Notes: generated by a model from the sequence alone, not told the origin. A DNA stretch of 64,000 nucleotides from Hyphomicrobium sp. (GCA_002928735.1 PERL01000005.1:1-64000), one strand, 5' to 3'; shown: positions 36,794 to 46,748, counted from the first letter of the stretch. Program-made: numbers and translations.

Positions 36794-37013
36794 ATATGGA
36801 ACCATATTTCATTTTTGGTTCCATATTGGGCAGGATATGGTGTTGGGGACGCCGTGTCCAGGGGATATGGCACCATTTCTTTGATTCGGCGACATATGGG
36901 CGTGGATAGGGCATCTGGGATGCCATAACCGCCTTTTATGGAACTCAAACTGGATTTTTGTTCCATATCGTAGAGGATATGGCGACGGCGGCGACATATC
37001 GGGGAGGATATGG
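36794..37013. repeat. duplicated inverted-repeat module upstream of fic
   Basis: ATGGAAC-N15-GTTCCAT (36796-36824) followed after 7 bases by AGGATATGG (36832-36840) is repeated as ATGGAAC-N15-GTTCCAT (36938-36966) with AGGATATGG (36974-36982), the same spacing 142 bases downstream. Two more GGATATGG elements lie at 36863-36870 and 37006-37013. GCGACATAT also occurs twice. The block lies in the 367-bp gap between fic (-) and leuS (+), and looks like a multi-site operator. Confidence 0.7.
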
Positions 37014-37149
37014 CGACGAAATGCCGAAACATCGACATGTCGATCGGGAGGCCCCATGCGTCGGCGTCGCCTTGACCCCCTACAGGCTTTCGGGCTCTGT
37101 ACGGCCGACTTCCGTTCACCATCTCTCTCCATCAAATTCGACAGGCCCA

Positions 37150-39759
37150 ATGGCAACCGAACGCTACAACGCTCCCGACCGCGAACACCACTGGCAGGCG
37201 GCCTGGGATGAGGCCCAGATTTTCGTGGCCGGCGCCGATCAATCGAAGCCCAAATGCTACGTGCTGGAGATGTTCCCGTATCCGTCCGGGCGGATCCACA
37301 TGGGGCATGTGCGCAACTACGCGATGGGCGACGTGTTCGCGCGCTACAAGCGGGCGAAGGGGTTCAACGTTCTGCATCCGATGGGGTGGGACGCATTCGG
37401 CATGCCGGCGGAAAACGCGGCGCTGGAGCGCAAGACGCATCCGGCTGCGTGGACCTACGCCAACATCGACGCGATGAAGGCGCAGCTCAAATCGATGGGT
37501 CTGTCGCTCGACTGGTCGCGCGAGATCGCGACGTGCAACGTTGCCTATTACAAGCACCAGCAGGCGATCTTCCTGAAGCTCCTGGAAAAGGGGCTCGCGT
37601 ATCGCGGTCCCGGCAAGGTGAACTGGGATCCGGTCGACCAGACGGTGCTGGCGAACGAGCAGGTGATCGACGGGCGGGGGTGGCGTTCGGGCGCGCTCGT
37701 CGAGCAGCGCCAGATGCAAGTCTGGTATTTCAAGATTTCGGAATTCGCGGACGATCTTTTGAAGGCGCTCGGCACGCTCGATAAGTGGCCGGAGAAAGTG
37801 CGCCTGATGCAGGCAAACTGGATTGGCCGGTCGGAGGGGATGTCGGTTCGCTGGGCGCTCGATGCGACGGGCGCGCCAGAGGGCGAGACAGAGATCGAAG
37901 TCTTCACGACGCGTCCAGATACGTTGTTCGGCGCGTCGTTCGTGGCGATTGCGGCCGATCATCCGCTGGCGCGGAAGATGGCGGAGAGCAACCCAGCTCT
38001 CAAAGAGTTCGCGGACGAATGCCGCCGGCGCGGAACGTCGGTGATCGAGATCGAAAAGGGCGAGAAGCTCGGGTTCGATACGGGGCTCAAGGTGCGCCAT
38101 CCGCTCGATCCGGACTGGTTGGTGCCCGTGTGGGTGGCGAATTTCGTGCTGATGGATTACGGCACCGGCGCCATTTTCGGCTGTCCGGCGGGGGATCAGC
38201 GCGACCTCGATTTTGCCCGAAAATACGGGCTTCCTGTGATCCCGGTGGTGTTGCCGGCGGGCGCGGATGCGGCGGCATTCAGGATTGAAAATCAGGCCGT
38301 CGATGGCGACGGCACGATGATCAATTCGCGCTTTCTCGATGGGCTTTCGACGGCGGATGCGTTCCAGAAGGTCGCCGACAGACTCGAAGCGGAAACGCTC
38401 GACGGCCGGCCGGTGGGCAAGCGCCAGGTGCGGTTCCGGCTGAAGGATTGGGGCGTTTCGCGGCAGCGCTATTGGGGTTGCCCGATCCCGGTCATTCATT
38501 GCGAAACGTGCGGCGTGGTGCCGGTGCCGGCAAAGGATCTGCCGGTGGAGTTGCCAGAGGATGCGACGTTCGACAAGCCGGGTAATCCGCTGGAGCGGCA
38601 CCCGACGTGGAAAAATTGCGCGTGTCCGCAGTGCGGGAAGCCGGCGCGGCGCGAGACGGACACGATGGATACGTTCGTCGACAGCTCCTGGTACTACGGC
38701 CGCTTTACCGCGCCCGGCAGCGACACGGCGATCGACGCAAGAGCTGCGAATTACTGGCTGCCGGTCGATCAATACATCGGCGGCATCGAGCACGCGATTT
38801 TGCATCTGCTGTACTCGCGCTTTTTCTGGCGGGCGATGGGTGCGGCGGGGGCTGCTCCGGCGAGCGTGACGGAGCCGTTCGCGGCGTTGTTTACGCAGGG
38901 TATGGTCACGCACGAGACGTACAAATCGGAGTCTGGCTCCTGGCTGTTGCCGACGGACGTGACGATCGAAGGCGAGGGCGAGGGCCGGCGCGCGACAGAA
39001 ATCGCGACCGGCAAGCCGGCCAGCATCGGCTCGATCGAGAAGATGTCGAAGTCGAAGAAGAACCTCGTCGACCCTGACGACATCATCCAGCATTGGGGTG
39101 CCGACTGCGCGCGCTGGTTTATGCTTTCCGACAGCCCTCCGGAGCGCGACGTGATCTGGACGGAGGCAGGCGTGCAGGGGGCTGGGCGGTTCATCCAGCG
39201 GATCTGGCGGCTGGTGAACGACATCGCGGATCGTCAGGCGGGCAAAGCATCAGCCGCGCCGTCCGAGGATGCGATGGAGGTGCGGCGGGCAGCGCATAAG
39301 GCGCTGGACGCGGTCGGCCGCAACATCGAGGCGCTGCGGTTCAATGTGGCCGTGGCCCAGATTTATGAGTTGACCAACGCCATCTCGTCGGCTTTGGGCA
39401 AGACGGGCGAAGATCTCGACGCGGCGCTGCACGAGTCGGCCGTAATGCTCGTGAAGATGATCGCCCCGATGATGCCGCATCTGGCCGAGGAATGCTGGGC
39501 GCGGCTCGGATACAACACTCTGCTCGCCAAAGAACCCTGGCCGGAGGCCGATCCGGCGTTGCTCGTTGACGATCGCGTAACCCTTGCCGTACAGGTCAAT
39601 GGTAAGCGGCGGGGGGAGATAACCCTCGCGCGAGCCGCCACAAATGCCGAGGCTGAGGCCGCGGCGCTGGCACTCGAGCCCGTCGTGAAAGCCCTTGAGG
39701 GGCGGCCGGCCAAAAAGGTCATCGTCGTGCCTCAGAGGATCGTGAATATCGTTGCCTGA
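37150..39759 (+). CDS. leuS: leucyl-tRNA synthetase
   Basis: An 869-residue class I synthetase. It has the HIGH-type motif [15 protein letters not shown], the connective-peptide editing segment ([15 protein letters not shown]), and KMSKS ([10 protein letters not shown]). The ATG at 37150 opens the expected [16 protein letters not shown]; the frame continues upstream through the repeat region. It begins the conserved leuS-lptE-holA series. Confidence 0.97.
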   Translation: MATERYNAPDREHHWQAAWDEAQIFVAGADQSKPKCYVLEMFPYPSGRIHMGHVRNYAMGDVFARYKRAKGFNVLHPMGWDAFGMPAENAALERKTHPAAWTYANIDAMKAQLKSMGLSLDWSREIATCNVAYYKHQQAIFLKLLEKGLAYRGPGKVNWDPVDQTVLANEQVIDGRGWRSGALVEQRQMQVWYFKISEFADDLLKALGTLDKWPEKVRLMQANWIGRSEGMSVRWALDATGAPEGETEIEVFTTRPDTLFGASFVAIAADHPLARKMAESNPALKEFADECRRRGTSVIEIEKGEKLGFDTGLKVRHPLDPDWLVPVWVANFVLMDYGTGAIFGCPAGDQRDLDFARKYGLPVIPVVLPAGADAAAFRIENQAVDGDGTMINSRFLDGLSTADAFQKVADRLEAETLDGRPVGKRQVRFRLKDWGVSRQRYWGCPIPVIHCETCGVVPVPAKDLPVELPEDATFDKPGNPLERHPTWKNCACPQCGKPARRETDTMDTFVDSSWYYGRFTAPGSDTAIDARAANYWLPVDQYIGGIEHAILHLLYSRFFWRAMGAAGAAPASVTEPFAALFTQGMVTHETYKSESGSWLLPTDVTIEGEGEGRRATEIATGKPASIGSIEKMSKSKKNLVDPDDIIQHWGADCARWFMLSDSPPERDVIWTEAGVQGAGRFIQRIWRLVNDIADRQAGKASAAPSEDAMEVRRAAHKALDAVGRNIEALRFNVAVAQIYELTNAISSALGKTGEDLDAALHESAVMLVKMIAPMMPHLAEECWARLGYNTLLAKEPWPEADPALLVDDRVTLAVQVNGKRRGEITLARAATNAEAEAAALALEPVVKALEGRPAKKVIVVPQRIVNIVA

Positions 39760-39766
39760 GGCGCGT

Positions 39767-40330
39767 ATGATCGAAGCTCGACGCAACGAAACGGACGGCC
39801 GTATCGGGACGCGCACATGGCGCGCACTGAGCGGCCTTGTGTTGCTTGGCGGGATGCTTCTCGGCGGCTGCGGCGATGGTGGGTTCCGGCCCATGTATGG
39901 TGGCGCCGGTATTGGCGGGGCGGCCGCGTCCGAGAAATTGGCGCAAGTCGACATCTCGACCATCCCGGGACGGGTTGGGCAGCAGCTGCGCAACGAATTC
40001 ATCTATCAGGCGTCCGGCGGCGCGGCGCGGCCGGAACCGATCTACCGGCTGGAAGTGGCCGTGCGCGAATCCGTGACGTCGACCCTCATCGATCAGGCCG
40101 GTGACTCGCGCGGTCAGGTTTATAATCTCGACGCCGCATTCAAGCTCGTGCGCATCGCCGACAGTCAGGTCGTGATGGAAGGCAAGAGCTACTCGCGGGC
40201 TGCGTTCGACCGCTTTAGCTCGATCTACTCGAACGTGCGGGCGCGCGAAGAAGCTGAAACGCGTGCGGCTAAGACCATGGCGGAAGAACTGCGCACGCGC
40301 ATCAGCGCGTATGTCGCCACCGCCGCGTAA
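39767..40330 (+). CDS. lptE: LPS-assembly lipoprotein LptE
   Basis: A 187-residue outer-membrane lipoprotein that plugs LptD and helps place LPS in the outer leaflet. The lipobox is LLGGC (Cys35), followed by GDGGFRPMYG, a hallmark of alphaproteobacterial LptE, and by GQQLRNEFIYQASG. The ATG at 39767 has GAGG 5 bases upstream and lies 8 bases past the leuS stop. Identification rests on these motifs and the conserved position between leuS and holA. Confidence 0.9.
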   Translation: MIEARRNETDGRIGTRTWRALSGLVLLGGMLLGGCGDGGFRPMYGGAGIGGAAASEKLAQVDISTIPGRVGQQLRNEFIYQASGGAARPEPIYRLEVAVRESVTSTLIDQAGDSRGQVYNLDAAFKLVRIADSQVVMEGKSYSRAAFDRFSSIYSNVRAREEAETRAAKTMAEELRTRISAYVATAA

Positions 40331-40336
40331 TTCGAC

Positions 40337-41365
40337 ATGGTGGCCGTCAAGGCGCATCAGGCTCAGGCCTTTCTCAAATCCCCCGATCCGCGCTACAGCG
40401 CCTATCTGATCTTTGGTGGCGATGCTGGCCTCGTCAGCGAGCGCGCGGCGGGGATTGCGAAGGCCATTGCCGCCAACGATACGCCGCCTGGTGAAATCGT
40501 GCGGCTCGACGAGATCGATATCGAAGCCGATCCAGACAAACTTTCCGTCGAACTGCTGACGATCCCCATGTTCGGTGGGCGCAAGATCGTGCGCGTCGAG
40601 ACCAGCCGGCGTGTCACCACGAACATGTTGAAGCCGCTGCTGGACGGACACGCGCTGGCGGGCGTGCTGATCGTTGAGGCTGGCAATCTCAAGAAGGACG
40701 ACGCGCTGCGGTTGGCCTTCGAAAAGGCTCCGAACGCGGCCGCTATTGCTTGCTATACGGACGACGGGCGCGACCTCGATGCGGTGATTAGCGAGGTCCT
40801 GCAGCCACTGCGGCTGACGATCACGCCCGGAGCGCGGCAGATGCTGGTCAGCCGGCTGGGCGCGGATCGCGTCATGTCGCGCGGGGAGATCGAGAAGCTC
40901 GCGCTTTATGCGCAGGGGCAGGGGCAGATCACCGAAGACGACGTGGAGGCGGTTGTTGGAGACGCGGCGGAACTGACGATCGACCGGATCGTCAATGCGT
41001 CGGCGTTGGGAGACGGCGCGGCGGCGGTGACGGAACTGCAGCGAGCGTTGCATGCGGGTGAGAGCGCGCAAGGCATCATCTATGCGGTGCAGCGGCATTT
41101 CACGCGGTTGCACCGGCTGCGCGCTGCGGTCGATGGCGGCAAATCGATCGAGCAGACAATCGGCGAGATGCGGCCGCCGATCCATTTCAAGCAAAAGGAT
41201 GCGCTGGCGGCGCAATTGCGGACGTGGCGGGCGGAAGCGCTGGACGCGGCGCTGGCCGGTATCGCGACCGCGGCACGAGCGGCGCGCATGACTTCGGCGC
41301 TGGAGGATCTGCTGGCCGAGCGGCTTGTGCTGACCCTCTCACGGCTGGCGCGCCCGGCCCGCTAA
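40337..41365 (+). CDS. holA: DNA polymerase III delta subunit
   Basis: A clamp-loader subunit that opens the beta clamp. The 342 residues show the family start (KAHQAQAFLKSPDPRYSAYLIFGGDAGLVSERA), then LLTIPMFGGRKIVRVE and the C-terminal AMAA/helix region (LHAGESAQGIIYAVQRHFTRLHRLRAAVDGGKS). It starts 6 bases after lptE. Confidence 0.95.
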   Translation: MVAVKAHQAQAFLKSPDPRYSAYLIFGGDAGLVSERAAGIAKAIAANDTPPGEIVRLDEIDIEADPDKLSVELLTIPMFGGRKIVRVETSRRVTTNMLKPLLDGHALAGVLIVEAGNLKKDDALRLAFEKAPNAAAIACYTDDGRDLDAVISEVLQPLRLTITPGARQMLVSRLGADRVMSRGEIEKLALYAQGQGQITEDDVEAVVGDAAELTIDRIVNASALGDGAAAVTELQRALHAGESAQGIIYAVQRHFTRLHRLRAAVDGGKSIEQTIGEMRPPIHFKQKDALAAQLRTWRAEALDAALAGIATAARAARMTSALEDLLAERLVLTLSRLARPAR

Positions 41366-41454
41366 ATCCGGCTACCCATCGCCAAAGTGACCCAGTTGCA
41401 CCTAACGGCGCGGACCCTATAGTCCGCGCGAGTTTTTCTGCCCGAGGAGCCTCC

Positions 41455-42453
41455 ATGACCGCCGCCCGTTTCGCCGTTGCCGCCATCGGCAATGCCATCG
41501 TCGACATTATCGGCCGCTGTGATGATTCGTTTCTGGCGAAGCACGGGGCGGCGAAGGGATCGATGCGGCTGGTCGATGCGCAGACAATCGAGGCGCTCTA
41601 CGGAGAAATGGGCCCGGGGATCGAAATCTCCGGCGGGTCGGCGGCCAATACGATGGTTGGCATTGCGTCGTTCGGCGGCAAGGCGGCCTTTATCGGCAAG
41701 GTGGCGGGCGACGAATTCGGGCGGATTTTCCGGCACGATATCGGGGCTGCGGGCGTGGCCTTCGACACGGCGCCCGTCAACGGCAAGGCGCCGACGTCGC
41801 GGTCGCTCATTCTCGTCACGCCGGACGGCGAGCGGACGATGAACACATTTCTCGGCATCAGTACCGATCTCGATCACGGCGAGGTGGACGCTGCGACCGT
41901 GACCGGCGCGGACGTCGTTTATCTGGAAGGGTATTTGTTCGATCAGCCGCAGGCCAAGGCGGCGTTCCGGCAGGCGGTGTCGCTGGCGAATGCTGCCGGG
42001 CGGACGGTTGCGCTGACATTATCGGATGGGTTTTGTGTGGACCGGCACCGGGCGGAATTTCTGGAGCTTATCCGGTCAGGCGTTGGCATCCTGTTCGCCA
42101 ATGAAGCGGAAATCACTTCGCTTTATGAGACGGCGAACTTCGACGAGGCCGCGCGGCGGGCTGCTGCGGATACGAAGTTGGCTGTGCTCACGCGGAGTGC
42201 GAAGGGCTCGCTGATTCTGGCGGACGGCAAGGCGCATGAAATACCGGTCGATCCGGTGGCCGAAGTCGTCGATACGACGGGTGCGGGCGATCTTTATGCT
42301 GCGGGCTTTTTGTATGGGCTAACTGCGGGCCGCGACTTGGCGACGGCGGGGCGGCTGGGCAGCTTGGCTGCGGCGGAAATCATTTCGCACGTTGGGGCGC
42401 GGCCGCAGACCAATTTGGGTGAATTGGCCCGTGCGCGTGGATTGATTTCGTGA
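41455..42453 (+). CDS. PfkB-family carbohydrate kinase, probable adenosine kinase
   Basis: A 332-residue ribokinase-fold enzyme. The N-terminal GNAIVDIIGRC and SGGSAANTMVGIASFGG (glycine-rich substrate loop) and the catalytic VVDTTGAGDLYAAGFLYGLT (anion hole and catalytic Asp) are intact. Its closest resemblance is to the adenosine-kinase subgroup of alphaproteobacteria; substrate not proven. The ATG at 41455 has GAGGAG upstream. It is inserted between holA and the parAB side of the origin region. Confidence 0.88.
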   Translation: MTAARFAVAAIGNAIVDIIGRCDDSFLAKHGAAKGSMRLVDAQTIEALYGEMGPGIEISGGSAANTMVGIASFGGKAAFIGKVAGDEFGRIFRHDIGAAGVAFDTAPVNGKAPTSRSLILVTPDGERTMNTFLGISTDLDHGEVDAATVTGADVVYLEGYLFDQPQAKAAFRQAVSLANAAGRTVALTLSDGFCVDRHRAEFLELIRSGVGILFANEAEITSLYETANFDEAARRAAADTKLAVLTRSAKGSLILADGKAHEIPVDPVAEVVDTTGAGDLYAAGFLYGLTAGRDLATAGRLGSLAAAEIISHVGARPQTNLGELARARGLIS

Positions 42454-42481
42454 TTCCCTCGAATTGGTTTTAAGCTAGCTT

Positions 42482-42522
42482 TTGCGATATTGCAGTTGCG
42501 TTGCAGGGCCAAGATCTTTGCG
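42482..42522. promoter_or_regulatory. TGC-rich repeats, possible PhaR-type sites
   Basis: TTGC occurs at 42482, 42490, 42496 and 42501 and again near 42518, with TGCGTTGCA (42497-42505) at the centre. TGC/GCA-rich clusters are the binding pattern of the PHB-cycle repressor PhaR/AniA, which controls phasin genes. It lies about 200 bases before the HTH/phasin-like gene. Confidence 0.35.
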
Positions 42523-42704
42523 TTGTAGCTGAATCGGCCCGTTTCGTTCTCGCGGCCATACAAGTCCGAGGTGTAATTGCGCAACAGAAACAGTCTCTTC
42601 GGGCCGTTTCTTTACGTATTCCTAATTAAACTCCCTGGAAAATGAAACGAATTGCGGCATCCTTTTGGTGTTTTCCGCATTTCACTTTGCAGGGTCATAA
42701 ACGA

Positions 42705-43277
42705 ATGGCACAGAAGACCGCGGCACGCGGCCGGCCGAAGGGCACGGGCCTCGATGATGCCGGTCCCCTCGCGGCCATTGCCGAATTGATTGCCGCTAAT
42801 CCCGGCATGAAACCGACCACGGCCATCAAGGCACTTGGATTTAACGATCCGTCGACAGTGCGCCGTTTGCGCGACAAATATCAGCAGCGATATGCGCCGC
42901 GCGATGTGCCTCCGGCTCAGCCGCCGACCAATAACGTGATCGCGCTCAAGCCGCGCAATACGAGCGCTCAGCGCAACGTGCGCCCGGCCGATCCAGATTC
43001 TCCCCGGCCTTCTTCGCCAGCGGCGAAGGACAGGGATGACGGTTCGTCAACGGCTTCGGACGAGCACCCGGCAAGGCCGGATGCGAAGGTGAAGCCCGAT
43101 CTCTTTGCAGCGGCTTATGCAGCCAGCATTGCCACGGCAAAGACGGCGATCCATCTGCACTACAAGACGATGTGGTACGCGTTTCATTTGTCGCCTTATG
43201 CGTGTGTGATACGGAATAACGAATTTACGCATCTCGTCCTGTCGAGCTTGACGGAAAAGGACAAGCCTTCGCGGTGA
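42705..43277 (+). CDS. unknown protein with HTH-like N-terminus and phasin-like C-terminus
   Basis: About 190 residues in three parts. The first is an N-terminal HTH-like segment (AAIAELIAANPGMKPTTAIKALGFNDPSTVRRLRDKYQ). The second is a 70-residue Pro/Ser/Asp-rich linker. The third is a C-terminal amphipathic, Ala-rich stretch (DLFAAAYAASIATAKTAIHLHYKTMWY) that resembles the helical region of granule-bound phasins. The start at 42705 gives a compact N-terminus; an upstream ATG at 42642 is less likely. A strong terminator follows. Function is unknown; a granule-associated DNA-binding role is a guess. Confidence 0.5.
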   Translation: MAQKTAARGRPKGTGLDDAGPLAAIAELIAANPGMKPTTAIKALGFNDPSTVRRLRDKYQQRYAPRDVPPAQPPTNNVIALKPRNTSAQRNVRPADPDSPRPSSPAAKDRDDGSSTASDEHPARPDAKVKPDLFAAAYAASIATAKTAIHLHYKTMWYAFHLSPYACVIRNNEFTHLVLSSLTEKDKPSR

Positions 43278-43326
43278 TCGCGACCCGCGGATGCACGCCC
43301 GCCTGAAAGCCCACTCCAAAAACTTT

Positions 43327-43356
43327 AAAGGCCGCTCCCCAAGCGGCCTTTTCTTT
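43327..43356 (+). terminator. intrinsic terminator
   Basis: AAAGGCCGCT / AGCGGCCTTT is a 10-bp stem with a CCCCA loop, followed by TCTTTTT. It ends the HTH/phasin-like gene and faces the convergent coaA. Confidence 0.85.
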
Positions 43357-43374
43357 TTGCAGATCGTCGCTGCA

Positions 43375-44442
43375 TCAGAGTTTACGCAGCGCGACGGATT
43401 CGACGCGATGGTCGGCCGTTTTGCGCAGGATAAGGCGGGCGCGCTGGCGGGTTGGAAGAATATTCTCTTCGAGATTCTTTAGGTTGATATCCGACCAGAG
43501 TTCGAGAGCGCGCGCCTTGGCTACGTCAGGCGACATGCCGGCATATTTGTGGAAGTAGGCGCCGGGATCGCGGAAGGCGGTGGAGCGCAGGCGCATGAAG
43601 CGTTCGAGGTACCATTCCTCGATCACATCCGGATCGGCGTCGATATAGATTGAGAAATCAAAGAAATCGGAGACAAAGGGAATGCCCGCGCCATCTTTTG
43701 GCAGGCGGCCGGGCTGGAGAACGTTAAGGCCTTCCACGATCAGAATATCGGGCCGGCGAAAGATGGCCTTTTGGTCTTCCAGAATGTCGTAGTGGAAGTG
43801 CGAATAGACGGGGGCTTCGACCTGATCCTTGCCGGATTTCACGTCAGCTAAGAATTGTAGGAGGGCTGCTGTATCGAAGCTCTCGGGGAAGCCCTTGCGG
43901 TTCATGATCCCGCGCGCTTCGAGGTCGGCGTTGGGGAGAAGAAAGCCGTCCGTCGTGATCAGGTCGACGCGGGGATGGTCGGGCCAACGAGCAAGCAGCG
44001 CTTTCAGCACGCGGGCCGTGGTGCTTTTGCCGACGGCAACCGAGCCGGCAACGCCGATGATAAAGGGGACGCGGTTGTCGCCGTGGCCCAGGAAGGTGGT
44101 CGTCACAGCATGGAGGCGCTGAAGGGCGGCGACGTAGAGATTCAAAAGACGCGAGAGGGGGAGATAAATCTGCTCCACTTCCTCGACTGAGAGCTCCTCG
44201 ATGATACCGGACAGCTGCTCGAGCTCTTCGGGCAGTAGGGTCATCGGCGTGTCGGCGCGAAGGCGGGCCCAATCGCTGCGCGAAAAGATCCGATAGGGAG
44301 AAAAAACCAGGTCTTCGCCGACTTGCGCGGACGCCGTTGGAGCGGCGCGGCGCTTCTTGGCTCGCGTGTCCGGTAAGCGCAGATCTTTCTGCCGCTTGCG
44401 CCGATTTTGCTTACGCTGTTGTGCTGGACTCACGTGAAACAC
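43375..44442 (-). CDS. coaA: pantothenate kinase
   Basis: Phosphorylates pantothenate in CoA synthesis. The type I enzyme is recognised by [16 protein letters not shown] (Walker A), [30 protein letters not shown] and YSHFHYDI. The GTG at 44442 gives 355 residues with a basic 45-residue N-terminal extension; its start region overlaps a parS-like 16-mer. It lies 18 bases downstream of hisE on the same strand, as in many Rhizobiales. Confidence 0.95.
   Translation of the reverse strand: MFHVSPAQQRKQNRRKRQKDLRLPDTRAKKRRAAPTASAQVGEDLVFSPYRIFSRSDWARLRADTPMTLLPEELEQLSGIIEELSVEEVEQIYLPLSRLLNLYVAALQRLHAVTTTFLGHGDNRVPFIIGVAGSVAVGKSTTARVLKALLARWPDHPRVDLITTDGFLLPNADLEARGIMNRKGFPESFDTAALLQFLADVKSGKDQVEAPVYSHFHYDILEDQKAIFRRPDILIVEGLNVLQPGRLPKDGAGIPFVSDFFDFSIYIDADPDVIEEWYLERFMRLRSTAFRDPGAYFHKYAGMSPDVAKARALELWSDINLKNLEENILPTRQRARLILRKTADHRVESVALRKL
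44426..44441. promoter_or_regulatory. weak parS-like site at the coaA start
   Basis: Minus-strand TGTTTCACGTGAGTCC matches parS at 13 of 16 positions and keeps CACGTG. It encodes the first codons of coaA and is 0.5 kb beyond the parB stop. It could be a degenerate ParB site. Confidence 0.45.
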
Positions 44443-44460
44443 TGTCCCCGGCTGGAGGAA

Positions 44461-44784
44461 TTACGGCTTCTGGCGGGCGGCTTTTTCGGCGTGGCCGGAG
44501 GTACCCTGCCGGGCTTTCAGTTCGGCCAAAACGTCGGCAAGCGGAATATTGCGCGACTCCAGTAGCACCAGAAGGTGAAAGAAGACGTCGGCGGCTTCAG
44601 CTTTGAGGGCCGCTTCATCCTGGGCAGTCGCGGCAATGACGGCTTCGACGGCCTCTTCGCCGAATTTTTTGGCGCAGCGCGCGGGGCCCGCGTCGAGAAG
44701 AGATTTTGTATAAGAAGCATCGGCCGTCGCTTTGCGGCGGGCCTGGATGGTCGCAGCCAATTCGGTCAGGATGGCATCGGACAT
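44461..44784 (-). CDS. hisE: phosphoribosyl-ATP pyrophosphohydrolase
   Basis: Second step of histidine biosynthesis, hydrolysing PRATP to PRAMP. The all-alpha NTP-PPase signature is intact: EEAVEAVIAATAQ with the E-E-x2-E metal ligands, and AADVFFHLLVLLES. The ATG at 44784 gives 107 residues, which fits family length; the frame is open 16 codons upstream. Confidence 0.94.
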   Translation of the reverse strand: MSDAILTELAATIQARRKATADASYTKSLLDAGPARCAKKFGEEAVEAVIAATAQDEAALKAEAADVFFHLLVLLESRNIPLADVLAELKARQGTSGHAEKAARQKP

Positions 44785-44915
44785 GGCTTCGATCCGGGGA
44801 GCGAGGACTGGATGGGCATAACGGCTCAACATGGGCGATGCCCGACTGACCCGGTTCCGTCAAGGACTTCCGGCCGCCGTGGCAAATCCTCGGGCGGCCG
44901 ACCCGGCCCGAAACT

Positions 44916-45806
44916 TTACTCGCTCATGCCAGTCAGGCGCAGCCGGATGTAATCGAGTTGGTCGAAGTTGCCGAATTTGATGGTCATGACGCCGCTTTCG
45001 CCCGAGCTGCGCTTAATCTCCACCTTGAGGCCGAGGGCGTCGGTGAGTTCCTTTTCGAAGGCGCGGGTGTCGGCGTCTTTATCGCGGACCTTGCGGGCGC
45101 CGGATGATCCGGCATTGCCGATCGGGCCGGCCTGGACCAGGGCTTCGACTTCGCGGACGTTGAGGCTGTCTTCGATGATCTTCTGGGCGAGCGCTTCAGC
45201 GTCGTCGCGGCCGACGAGGGCGCGGGCGTGGCCGGCGGTGAGCGAACCGTTTTGCACGAGGGACTGCACGGAGGCGGGCAGCTTCAGAAGGCGCAGCGTG
45301 TTGGTGACGTGGCTGCGGCTCTTGCCGATGATCTCGGAGACCTGCTCCTGGCTGTAGTCGAAGCGCTCGATGAGATCGCGGTAGCCGGAGGCTTCTTCAA
45401 TGGCGTTGAGGTCGGCGCGCTGAACGTTCTCGATGATGGCGAGTTCGAGGACTTCCTTGTCGTCGAGGATGCGGACGATCACAGGGACCGTGTGCAGACC
45501 GGCGCGCTGTGCGGCCCGCCAGCGGCGTTCGCCGGCGACAATTTCGAAGCGCTGCTCGTTGTCAGGATCGGGCCGGACGATGATCGGCTGGACGAGGCCC
45601 TTTTGGCGGATCGACTCGGCTAATTCGGCCAGTTCGTCGTCGCGGAAATCCTTGCGTGGGTTGAAGCGGCCGCCGCGGAGAAGATCGGTGCCGACGACGC
45701 GCTGTTCGCCCTCGGCGGGGCCGCGCGGCGTTGCAATCGTGGGCGTATCACCGATCAGTGACGCGAGACCACGGCCAAGGCGGCTCTTCTGCAGGGGCAC
45801 GTTCAT
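44916..45806 (-). CDS. parB: chromosome partitioning protein ParB
   Basis: Binds parS and, with CTP, spreads on DNA for segregation. The 296-residue protein shows the N-terminal ParA-interaction stretch (KSRLGRGLASLIGDTP), the CTP-binding boxes FNPRKDFRDDELAELAESIRQKGLVQPI and EIVAGERRWRAAQRAGLHTVPVIV, and a HTH with SEIIGKSRSHVTNTLRLLKLP. The ATG at 45806 was taken because it opens MNVPLQKSRLGRG. It is paired with parA 78 bases upstream. Confidence 0.97.
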   Translation of the reverse strand: MNVPLQKSRLGRGLASLIGDTPTIATPRGPAEGEQRVVGTDLLRGGRFNPRKDFRDDELAELAESIRQKGLVQPIIVRPDPDNEQRFEIVAGERRWRAAQRAGLHTVPVIVRILDDKEVLELAIIENVQRADLNAIEEASGYRDLIERFDYSQEQVSEIIGKSRSHVTNTLRLLKLPASVQSLVQNGSLTAGHARALVGRDDAEALAQKIIEDSLNVREVEALVQAGPIGNAGSSGARKVRDKDADTRAFEKELTDALGLKVEIKRSSGESGVMTIKFGNFDQLDYIRLRLTGMSE

Positions 45807-45884
45807 CGTTGTCTTCACCTTTGCAAAGGTCTGCAATCCATTGTTGTTACGCACTCCAACATGCACAGCCCCAGCGGGGATAAT

Positions 45885-46718
45885 TTACGCAGCTTTGGTT
45901 TGACGCTCGCGCTCGATGATTTCGGTGGCAAGGCGAATGTAGGCCTGGCTGCCGGCGCAATCGTAATCGTAGAGAAGGATCGGCTTGCCGTGCGAGGGCG
46001 CTTCCGCGACGCGCGTGTTGCGCGGGATGACGCTCTCGTAAACCTTGGGACCGAAGAAGGCGCGGACGTTGTCGGCGACTTCGCGCGACAGCGATGTGCG
46101 CGCGTCGTGCATCGTCAGCACAACGCCCTGGATTTCGAGGCGCGGGTTCAGCGTGGCGCGGATCTGATCGATGGAATCCTTCAACTGCGAAATGCCTTCG
46201 AGTGCGAAGAACTCACACTGCACGGGGACGATGACGGCGTTGGCGGCGGCCAGCGCGTTGAGTGTCAGCAAGTTCAGCGACGGCGGGCAGTCGATCAGGA
46301 TGTAGCTGTAGGCCGGCTGACCCGGCGTGGCGCGGGCGCGGCCGATAAGAGCGGTGACAGCGTCGCGGAGTTTGTAAGGGCGGCCGGCGTCGTTGATGAG
46401 ATCGTGCTCGATGCCAACGAGGTCGCTGTTGGCGGGGACGATCGACAAGCCTGGGACTGCCGTTTGCACGGCCGCGTCGGTGAGCGAGACGGCGCCGGTC
46501 AGCACATCATACGCCGTGCGGGTCCGGGCTTCGGGGGGTACGCCGAGGCCGGTCGAGGCGTTGCCTTGCGGATCGAGGTCGAGGACCAGGACTTGCTCGC
46601 CGATGGCGGCGAGCGCCGTGCCAAGGTTGATGGCCGTCGTGGTTTTGCCGACGCCGCCCTTCTGGTTGGCGACGGCGAGGACCCTGAGACCCGGGCTTAC
46701 TGTGTTCGTGCCAGTCAC
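45885..46718 (-). CDS. parA: chromosome partitioning ATPase ParA (Soj)
   Basis: Walker-type ATPase that drives ParB-parS complexes. The 277 residues have the deviant Walker A VANQKGGVGKTTTAINL, and CPPSLNLLTLNALAAA with the switch II. It sits 78 bases before parB and 30 bases after rsmG, the usual origin-proximal order. Confidence 0.97.
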   Translation of the reverse strand: MTGTNTVSPGLRVLAVANQKGGVGKTTTAINLGTALAAIGEQVLVLDLDPQGNASTGLGVPPEARTRTAYDVLTGAVSLTDAAVQTAVPGLSIVPANSDLVGIEHDLINDAGRPYKLRDAVTALIGRARATPGQPAYSYILIDCPPSLNLLTLNALAAANAVIVPVQCEFFALEGISQLKDSIDQIRATLNPRLEIQGVVLTMHDARTSLSREVADNVRAFFGPKVYESVIPRNTRVAEAPSHGKPILLYDYDCAGSQAYIRLATEIIERERQTKAA

Positions 46719-46748
46719 GGGGCTTTCCCTCCGTTAGGCGGCGGGCGT

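Noticed and set aside
37132-39093. Open frame of 653 codons antisense to leuS
   Set aside because: A shadow of leuS caused by high GC at third positions; the translation is rich in Arg, His and Pro with no domain, and leuS is certain.
39719-41215. Open frame of 498 codons antisense to lptE and holA
   Set aside because: Arg/His-rich shadow; it would overlap two well-supported genes.
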